NCBI GenBank assembly: GCA_963802205.1
Contig: CAWDHW010000014.1
Coordinates: 62,001-126,000 of the forward strand
Length of the DNA: 64,000 nucleotides
DNA from: DYRB01 sp963802205
GTDB lineage: Bacteria > Pseudomonadota > Gammaproteobacteria > Chromatiales > Chromatiaceae
Reading direction: 5' to 3'
Of the stretch, positions 58,553-64,000 are shown in pieces. Position numbers and translations under genes: made by a program. Numbering within the stretch: position 1 is the stretch's first letter; each line of letters starts with the position of its first letter. The notes under the pieces are model-generated. The model saw nothing but the letters and a program-made list of their open reading frames with translations. It was not told where the DNA came from and ran no database searches.

Positions 58553-59032
58553 TCAGTGACTGGCGGGTAGCCCGGCGCTGCCCTCGCGTTGGTCCATATA
58601 GGTCAGGACCTCGTCGATCTTGGGTGCCTTGTCCGGGGCCAGACGCCGTGCCTCGCCGAGGGCGGCGCGGGCGAGGGCGTAGTCGGCGCTGTGGAGGTAG
58701 GCCAGCGCCATGCCGATGAAGGCGTCCGCATTGTTGGGGTCGGCCGCCAGGGCGCTGCGGAAATCCGTGATAGCGGCGCTGTATTCCTGTTTGACCAGGC
58801 GCGCACCGCCGAGACGGGTGTAGGCCTGGGACGACTTGGGATCGGCGGCAACCGCCTGGCTCAGCGTGGCGATGGCCTCGTCCACCTTGCCCTCCGCAAG
58901 CTGTGCCTCGCCGGTGGCGATCAGGGCTTTGGTGTCGGGGGTTGCCTGGGGCTGGTCGGCCGCGGTGGCCAACAGTGGCAGACATAGGGCTGCCGCAAGT
59001 AGGGCGGTCAGGATGCGAGGACGGGCTGGCAC
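58553..59032 (-). CDS. periplasmic TPR protein between octahaem cytochrome and fccAB
   Basis: 159 residues: a signal peptide (to about 25, TAA) followed by three TPR repeats (LIATGEAQLAEGKVDEAIATL, AYTRLGGARLVKQEYSAAI, AFIGMALAYLHSADYALARAAL) and a short tail. The GTG start at 59032 has AGGAG at 8 bp. TPR proteins beside multihaem cytochromes often help assembly or complex formation, a guess here. The same-strand position suggests joint expression with fccAB. Confidence 0.82.
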   Translation of the reverse strand: MPARPRILTALLAAALCLPLLATAADQPQATPDTKALIATGEAQLAEGKVDEAIATLSQAVAADPKSSQAYTRLGGARLVKQEYSAAITDFRSALAADPNNADAFIGMALAYLHSADYALARAALGEARRLAPDKAPKIDEVLTYMDQREGSAGLPASH

Positions 59033-59052
59033 AGAGAACTCCTGCGATTAGC

Positions 59053-59074
59053 AGGTCGGGCTAAAGCCCGACCT
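59053..59074. repeat. REP-like palindrome
   Basis: AGGTCGGGC TAAA GCCCGACCT is a perfect 9-bp stem with a 4-nt loop, in the style of REP elements mobilised by RAYT transposases. It sits 20 bp ahead of the TPR gene start. A RAYT remnant is present at 12.05 kb. Confidence 0.55.
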
Positions 59075-59090
59075 ACAGACGGAAATGAAA

Positions 59091-59120
59091 AGACCCCCGC
59101 GGGCGGGCCCGCGGGGGTCT
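59091..59120 (-). terminator. intrinsic terminator of the octahaem cytochrome gene
   Basis: AGACCCCCGCGGGC (59091-59104) pairs with 59107-59120 around a GG loop. On the - strand it is followed by TTTTCATTTCC. It is 15 bp past the stop. It should limit readthrough into the TPR and fcc genes. Confidence 0.9.
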
Positions 59121-59135
59121 GGCTGCGGACTCGGG

Positions 59136-60641
59136 TTACTTCAGGGCACCCTTGCCGTAGCGGTCCTCAAAGCCCTTCTGGACCTTCTCCAGGGCCTCCT
59201 TGCTCAGGCCGTTGAAGTACCAGTCATGCCCCTCGATGGGCTTGAAGTGCTTCTCCAGCATGGCGGTGGCGAACTGCTCGTTGCCGTCCTTCTTGTGCGC
59301 GACCTCTTTCAGCTCCGGGATCCACTCGAAGTAGGTGTTCTTGGCCACGTCGTAGATGCCGTGCCACCAGGTGTAGTCCGGGCCGTTCATGGAGGCGCCA
59401 TGGCGGGCACGACGGCCCTCGTGGTGCCAGATCTCCCACCAGATCCACTCGATCTTCTCGTCGAAGGGGGCGGGGGTGATGTAACCCTTCTCCTTGAGCT
59501 CACCCATGATGGCGGCGATGGGCTTGGCGAACTTCTCGTTGTAGAGATCGACCACGGCGTCGAACTGCATGTAGTGACCCTCGACCACGGAGGTGGCGTG
59601 GCAGCCGTAGCAGATGTTCTCCATCTTGCTGCGACGATCCTTCCAGGTCAGGACCTCGACGACCTTGGACCCCTTGGCCTCGGCGCCGATGGCGGGGATC
59701 TCCTTGCCCTCGGGGACGTCGAACTCCTCACCGTTCTCCAACTTGACCAGGTTGATCTTGGTGGAGATGGGCGGACGGAGCGTCCAGGAGATGCGCTCGC
59801 CGACGTTGTGGGTCTTCTTCTCGTCGCCGCCAGCGCTCATGTGGCAGGAGGCGCAGGTGGGCGCAGCGGAGTAGTCCACACCGGCGACCCACTTGTCAGA
59901 GTCGAGGTTCATCTCATCCATCTTGGCGCGGTAGATGATGCCGTGCTTGGACTCGTTATAGATCTCCTGCTGCGGATGGTCGGGTCCGACGTGGCACTTG
60001 CCGCAGGTATCCGGGGTGCGGGCCTGGGCGCGGGAGAAGCGGTGACGACCGTGGCAGGCGGTGCAGGAACCGTTGGAGCCGTCCGGGTTGATGCGGCCGA
60101 TGCCGGTGTTGGGCCAGGTCCCCGGGGTCGGGCGACCCTTGTTCTTGCCCTCGGCGATGAACTCGAGCTTGGTGCCATGGCACTGCTTGCAGCCGGCGTT
60201 CACGGCTGCGGGGCCGCCGATGACCTCACCCATGAGGTTGTCGAGCGAGGCGAGGATATTGCCCGCGTGGGCGTGGTGGGACCCCTCCATCTCTTGGTAC
60301 TCGGTCTCGTGACACTTGGAGCAGTCCTTGGGGGTGACCACGATGGAGATCAGGGCGTCCTCGTGCATGAAGGCATCGACGTCGCCCTCTTTGGCCTCAT
60401 GGCAGTCCAGGCAGTTGACCCCGTTTTGGCCGTGCTGGCTGTGGTTCCACTCCCAGTAGAGCCCTGGGTTCTCGGTCATGTGGCAGTCCACGCACTCCTG
60501 GCCCTTGGCCTTGCCCCAGTCCTCCCCCATCTTGCCCGCCGGGCGGGCGGCGGAGGCGGGCCCGGCCTGAACGACCAGGAACAGGCCGGCCAACGCGCCG
60601 GCGAGCAGCGTCGTCAACCGTACTCGGCTGGTTTGTCTCAT
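59136..60641 (-). CDS. octahaem cytochrome c, hydroxylamine oxidoreductase family
   Basis: 501-residue exported multihaem protein: a Sec signal (to about 31, ASA), then eight CxxCH sites: CVDCH (C50), CLDCH (C77), CSKCH, CKQCH, CTACH, CGKCH, CASCH, CYGCH. The C-terminal stretch IWWEIWHHEGRRARHGASMNGPDY and DAVVDLYNEKFAKP are HAO-family hallmarks. Relatives oxidise hydroxylamine or hydrazine, or (without the haem-Tyr cross-link) reduce nitrite or hydroxylamine. I cannot tell from sequence alone whether the cross-linking Tyr is present. ATG 60641 has GAGGAG upstream. Two FNR-like boxes lie upstream. Confidence 0.9.
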   Translation of the reverse strand: MRQTSRVRLTTLLAGALAGLFLVVQAGPASAARPAGKMGEDWGKAKGQECVDCHMTENPGLYWEWNHSQHGQNGVNCLDCHEAKEGDVDAFMHEDALISIVVTPKDCSKCHETEYQEMEGSHHAHAGNILASLDNLMGEVIGGPAAVNAGCKQCHGTKLEFIAEGKNKGRPTPGTWPNTGIGRINPDGSNGSCTACHGRHRFSRAQARTPDTCGKCHVGPDHPQQEIYNESKHGIIYRAKMDEMNLDSDKWVAGVDYSAAPTCASCHMSAGGDEKKTHNVGERISWTLRPPISTKINLVKLENGEEFDVPEGKEIPAIGAEAKGSKVVEVLTWKDRRSKMENICYGCHATSVVEGHYMQFDAVVDLYNEKFAKPIAAIMGELKEKGYITPAPFDEKIEWIWWEIWHHEGRRARHGASMNGPDYTWWHGIYDVAKNTYFEWIPELKEVAHKKDGNEQFATAMLEKHFKPIEGHDWYFNGLSKEALEKVQKGFEDRYGKGALK

Positions 60642-60814
60642 TGCATTCTCCTCTGTGTTGTCAGTGACAGGCGGGCCTCGCGTACTCCAGGGTGCGGGAG
60701 GCTCATGGCGGTAACGCCGCAGTCGGTGCGAGGGGTCTGGACCCGGTTGACGGGCAGACCCCCTGGCGCGCACCCTCGCGGCGGGTAAACTGCCCGTCCC
60801 GGCCCCGACCGACC

Positions 60815-60828
60815 TTGATGCCGCTCAA
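60815..60828 (-). promoter_or_regulatory. FNR/Anr/Dnr-like box 1 upstream of the octahaem gene
   Basis: TTGAT-GCCG-CTCAA, inside the perfect palindrome CCTTGA-N6-TCAAGG. A TTTACC on the - strand (60789-60784) could be the -10 at roughly the distance expected for a class II site. Confidence 0.62.
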
Positions 60829-60854
60829 GGAATGGCCCCTGCCGATACCTGTGA

Positions 60855-60868
60855 TTGATACCCGTCAA
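60855..60868 (-). promoter_or_regulatory. FNR/Anr/Dnr-like box 2 upstream of the octahaem gene
   Basis: TTGAT-ACCC-GTCAA, with arms ATTGA / TCAAT. Its centre is 40 bp from box 1, close to four helical turns, so both could be bound on the same DNA face. Confidence 0.6.
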
Positions 60869-61199
60869 TGACTGGGGAGGAACGGAATCCGGCGGTTGCG
60901 GAAAACACCGGCCCGATCAGGGGAACCCAGAGGGGATGATCATGGTCTTTAGCCGCGTTCTGGGGAGGGACCCAGGGTCGTTTGGCCGCGTAGGGATCCG
61001 AGGGCTCTGGACTGCGGTGAAGAAATCCCCCGGCCCCCTTTGATAAGGGGCGAGACTGAGGGGAATCGTGCCTAATTCAGAAGGTTAGCGTGGTGACCAC
61101 CGGTAGTGCGGATATAGGCAGACCCTGGGCGCATGGCGGGGGCCCTCGATCCGGTCCACACCAACAAACAACAACCGTCAGGAAAACAACGAGGTACCC

Positions 61200-62144
61200 A
61201 TGATCGAGGTAAAGGGACTGTCACGCAGTTACGGCGACCTGTGCGCCGTGGACGCCGTCTCCTTCGAGATCGGCCGCGGTGAGATCGTCGGGCTGCTCGG
61301 CCACAACGGGGCCGGCAAGACCACGATCATGAAGATGCTCACCGGCTTCCTTGAGCCGGATGGCGGGACCATCCGCATCGCCGGTCTGGACATCGCCACC
61401 CAGCGCCGCGCTGTGCAGGGGCGCATCGGCTATCTACCGGAGAATTGCCCGCTGTACCCGGAGATGACCGTCATCGACTACCTGGACTACCAGGCCGAAC
61501 TCCACGGCGTCGCTCCCCTGGACAGCCCCGCGGCCATCCGCCGCGCCCTGGAGCGCACGGACCTGGTGCCCAAGGCGACGGCCCAAATAGCGACCCTGTC
61601 GCGCGGCTATCGCCAGCGCGTGGGCGTGGCCCAGGCGATCCTCCATGATCCGGACATCCTCATCCTCGACGAGCCCACCAACGGACTCGACCCGTCCCAG
61701 ATCCAGCACATGCGCGACCTGATCCGGGAGCTGGCTGTGCACGCCACTGTCATTGTCTCCACCCACATCCTGCAGGAGGTCGAAGCCGTCTGTGACCGGG
61801 TCCTGATCCTGCGTTCGGGGCGACTGGCCCTGGATACCACCCTGGCCAAGCTGCGCCGCGACGGCCGGCTTCTGGTGACCCTGGATCGGCCCCCGGCGGC
61901 GGCTGGCCCCCTGCTCGCCGGGCTCGCCGGGGTCCAGGGCTGGAGCCTCATCGACGCCAGCGGCCCGCGCCAACGCTACGCCCTGGAGACCACCGATGCC
62001 GATGCCGCCGCCCCCTTGGTGGCCAGGGCCGTGGCGGAGGCCGGCTGGCCCCTGTTCGCCCTGCACGGGGAGGGACACGATCTTGAGGCCCTGTTCCGCG
62101 AGGTCAATGCCGGAACCAGTGCCCAGGAGGCCGGTCATGTCTGA
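61200..62144 (+). CDS. ABC transporter ATP-binding protein (GldA/NosF-like)
   Basis: 314-residue ATPase with Walker A GHNGAGKTT, Q-loop LPENCPLYPEM, signature LSRGYRQRVG, Walker B ILILDEPTNGLDP and a switch His in STHIL. The C-terminal extension of about 95 residues is typical of GldA/CcmA-like exporters of the ABC-2 class. It overlaps the permease gene by 8 bp. Confidence 0.9.
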   Translation: MIEVKGLSRSYGDLCAVDAVSFEIGRGEIVGLLGHNGAGKTTIMKMLTGFLEPDGGTIRIAGLDIATQRRAVQGRIGYLPENCPLYPEMTVIDYLDYQAELHGVAPLDSPAAIRRALERTDLVPKATAQIATLSRGYRQRVGVAQAILHDPDILILDEPTNGLDPSQIQHMRDLIRELAVHATVIVSTHILQEVEAVCDRVLILRSGRLALDTTLAKLRRDGRLLVTLDRPPAAAGPLLAGLAGVQGWSLIDASGPRQRYALETTDADAAAPLVARAVAEAGWPLFALHGEGHDLEALFREVNAGTSAQEAGHV

Positions 62145-64000
62145 GACCCTGCATATCGCTCGCAAGGAACTGGCCGCCTTCTTCGGCTCCCCGGTGGCCT
62201 ATCTCTTCATCGGTGCCTTCCTGGCGGCGACCCTGTTCACCTTCTTCTGGGGCGAGACCTTCTTCGCCCGCAACATCGCCGACTTAAGGCCCTTGTTCGA
62301 CTGGATGCCGGTCCTGCTGGGCTTCCTGGTGGCGGCACTGACCATGCGCCTGTGGAGCGAGGAGCGTCGCGCCGGGACCCTGGAGACCCTGCTGACGGTA
62401 CCGGTCTCCCCCCTGACCCTGGTGCTCGGCAAGTTCCTCGCCGCCCTGGCCCTGGTGGCGGTGGCCCTGGCCCTGACCCTGCCGCTGCCCATCACCGTGG
62501 CCCTGCTCGGCCCCCTGGACTGGGGCCCGGTGCTCGGGGCCTATCTGGCGACTCTGCTGCTGGCGGCGTCCTATGTGGCCATCGGGCTCTTCGTCTCCGG
62601 GCGGACCGACAACCCCATCGTGGCCCTCATCGGTACTGCCCTGGTGTGTGGGGTCTTCTACCTGATCGGCTCCCCGGTGGTCAGTGGGTTATTCGGTAAC
62701 CGCGGCGGCGAGATCCTGCAACTCCTCGGCAGCGGGGCGCGCTTCGAGTCCATCGCCCGCGGCGTCATCGACCTGCGCGACCTGTATTTCTATGTCAGCG
62801 TGACCGGTGTCTTCCTGGCACTGAATGTCTACAGCCTGGAACGTCTGCGCTGGGCCGAGAAGGCGACCGGCGCCACCGCCGGTGCCCATCGCCGTTGGGG
62901 TGCGGTGGTCGGGCTCCTGGTGGCCAACCTGCTCGCGGCCAACCTCTGGCTCCACCAGGCCGGGGGTCCCCGCCTGGACCTGACACAGGGGCGCGCCTAC
63001 TCCATCTCGCTGGCGACCCGGAACTACCTGGGCCAGATCGAGGAGCCACTCCTGATCCGCGGCTACTTCAGCGCCCAGACCCATCCCTTGCTGGCCCCGC
63101 TGGTCCCGCAACTGCGCGACCTCCTGCGGGAGTACGAGGTGGCCGGGGGCGGCCGGGTGCGGGTGGAGATCATCGACCCCCAGGAACACCCGGACCTGGA
63201 GCGCGAGGCCGGCGAACGTTTCGGCATACGCCCTGTGGCCTTCGAGACCGCGAGCAAGTACCAGGCCGGAGTGGTCAATTCCTACTTCGACGTTTTGGTC
63301 CAGTACGGCGACCGATTCGAGCGCCTGGGCTTCCGCGACCTCATCGAGGTCAAGGGCGGCGGCGAGGGTGACCTCAGCGTGCGCCTGCGCAACCCCGAGT
63401 ACGACCTGACTCGAACCATCAAGAAGGTCCTCTACGGCTACCGCGCCGGGGGCGACCTCTTCGCCGGGCTGACCAAGCCCGTCACCCTGCATGCCTATAT
63501 CTCCGACCCCTCCGCCCTGCCGCCCCCCCTGCCGGGGCTGGTGGATGACCTCAAGGCGGTACTCGACGAGCTTGCCGCCGGTTCCAAGGGGCGCTTCACC
63601 TCCGACATCCGCGACCCCGAGGCCAAAGACGGTGCCCTGGGCCGCGAGCTGACGGAGCGCTTCGGCTTCCAGCCCCTGGTGTTGGAGTTGCTGGACCCCA
63701 GGTCCTTCTGGTTCTATCTCGTGCTGGAGTCCGGTGGACAGGCGATCCCGGTCCCCCTGCCGGAGGAGACCAGCCGCACCGGGATTCGCCGTGCCCTGGA
63801 GGCAGGCATACGCCGCCTGGCCCCAGGCTATCTTAAGACCCTGGCCATCTATACCCCTCCCGGGGGCGGCGGCATGCCTGGACTCGATCTGGACATGGGG
63901 GCCAGCGGCGGCTTCCAGGCCCTTCAGGCGACGCTCGGCGAGTCGGTGGCGCTGCGCCAAACGGATCTGGCCAAGGGTCGGGTCCCAGCGGATGCCGACC
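62137..64000 (+). CDS. GldF-GldG fusion: ABC-2 permease with GldG-like periplasmic domain (partial at right edge)
   Basis: Open frame from ATG 62137 to the window end, at least 621 residues. The first 250 residues form a six-helix ABC-2 permease (ARKELAAFFGSPVAYLFIGAF, WSEERRAGTLETLLTVP). After another membrane helix (about 250-270) comes a GldG-like region (DLTQGRAYSISLATRNYL, VRVEIIDPQEHPDLE, FFVLP-like LVLESGGQAIPVP). Normally gldF and gldG are separate; fused forms exist in Proteobacteria. Substrate is unknown; the gliding link applies to Bacteroidetes. Confidence 0.85.
   Translation, partial: MSETLHIARKELAAFFGSPVAYLFIGAFLAATLFTFFWGETFFARNIADLRPLFDWMPVLLGFLVAALTMRLWSEERRAGTLETLLTVPVSPLTLVLGKFLAALALVAVALALTLPLPITVALLGPLDWGPVLGAYLATLLLAASYVAIGLFVSGRTDNPIVALIGTALVCGVFYLIGSPVVSGLFGNRGGEILQLLGSGARFESIARGVIDLRDLYFYVSVTGVFLALNVYSLERLRWAEKATGATAGAHRRWGAVVGLLVANLLAANLWLHQAGGPRLDLTQGRAYSISLATRNYLGQIEEPLLIRGYFSAQTHPLLAPLVPQLRDLLREYEVAGGGRVRVEIIDPQEHPDLEREAGERFGIRPVAFETASKYQAGVVNSYFDVLVQYGDRFERLGFRDLIEVKGGGEGDLSVRLRNPEYDLTRTIKKVLYGYRAGGDLFAGLTKPVTLHAYISDPSALPPPLPGLVDDLKAVLDELAAGSKGRFTSDIRDPEAKDGALGRELTERFGFQPLVLELLDPRSFWFYLVLESGGQAIPVPLPEETSRTGIRRALEAGIRRLAPGYLKTLAIYTPPGGGGMPGLDLDMGASGGFQALQATLGESVALRQTDLAKGRVPADAD

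Larger units (their letters stand above)
60642..61199. other. intergenic region between octahaem gene and ABC transporter
   Basis: About 560 bp without a supported ORF. It carries two FNR-like boxes (annotated separately) and, at 61025-61066, a GC palindrome cluster (CCCCTT-TGAT-AAGGGG inside CCCC / GGGG arms) that looks like a degenerate repeat or terminator. Confidence 0.4.

Noticed and set aside
59136..60641. NrfA-type pentahaem nitrite reductase
   Set aside because: There are eight haem motifs, no CxxCK, and the C-terminal HHEGRRARHGAS block is of the HAO family.
59085..60788. A 567-codon open frame on the + strand across the octahaem gene
   Set aside because: It is antisense shadow; the - strand encodes eight CxxCH motifs and a signal peptide.
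61025..61066. Palindromic GC cluster as an attachment site or repeat element
   Set aside because: The arms are only partly complementary and there is no target duplication or second copy in the window; it is left as a note in the intergenic entry.
1..64000. CRISPR arrays, rRNA or tRNA genes, riboswitches
   Set aside because: I saw no regularly spaced direct repeats, no cloverleaf with a GTTCRANYC arm and no recognisable riboswitch core in any gap.

Overview
The window looks like the chromosome of a purple sulfur bacterium (Gammaproteobacteria, probably Chromatiaceae). This rests on high GC, gammaproteobacterial gene neighbourhoods (rhodanese-secB-gpsA, envC-ctpA, a phoPQ-like pair), the Rubisco-activase pair cbbQO, and a flavocytochrome c sulfide dehydrogenase (fccAB) beside a multihaem cytochrome. 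The genus cannot be fixed from this stretch. Most of the DNA is core chromosome; the clearest accessory patch is about 9.9-12.3 kb.

Layout. 0-9.9 kb: alpha/beta hydrolase, argG, a secreted Pro/Lys-rich protein, pckA, pyrC, mlaA (opposite strand) and cbbQ-cbbO with no Rubisco gene nearby. 9.9-12.3 kb: an IS30-family element has cut into an integron gene-cassette array. One intact cassette gene, one attC site and one IS-truncated cassette gene remain; a 99-bp IS5-like MITE abuts the cassette end, followed by the stump of a REP-associated tyrosine transposase fused in frame to the purC leader. 12.3-25.1 kb: purC, a DUF6499-like protein, ptsP, rppH, a HAD phosphatase, an acyltransferase, a 73-residue protein, a class 1B-like pyrD, trmL, gpsA, secB, a rhodanese, an ArsR-family regulator with SqrR/BigR-like cysteines, and envC, whose stop codon carries a second MITE made of five consecutive hairpins.

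25.3-44.2 kb: one long + strand block, ctpA, yajL, wbpL-like and wbpM-like genes, a type II secretion cluster in the Xanthomonas xps order (E-F-G-H-I-J-K-L-M-N-D), then a WbpE-like aminotransferase and a sugar epimerase. Secretion and surface-polysaccharide genes are interleaved and partly overlap. 44.2-56.2 kb: zinc metallopeptidase, a 64-residue protein with a structured leader, a fused hisH-hisF of the eukaryotic HIS7 type, small secreted proteins, ycgL, a PhoPQ-like two-component system, zwf, DUF3147 and a glgX gene whose 3' end is broken by two single-base shifts.

56.5-60.9 kb: a respiratory cluster on the - strand: an octahaem cytochrome of the hydroxylamine-oxidoreductase family, a TPR protein, fccA and fccB. 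Three TTGA-N6-TCAA palindromes (FNR/Anr/Dnr type) occur in this cluster (two upstream of the octahaem gene, one upstream of fccA) and I found none elsewhere. This suggests that sulfide oxidation and an octahaem nitrogen-compound enzyme are controlled together by an oxygen- or NO-sensing regulator. 61.2-64 kb: a Gld-type ABC transporter whose permease is fused to a GldG-like domain and runs off the right edge.
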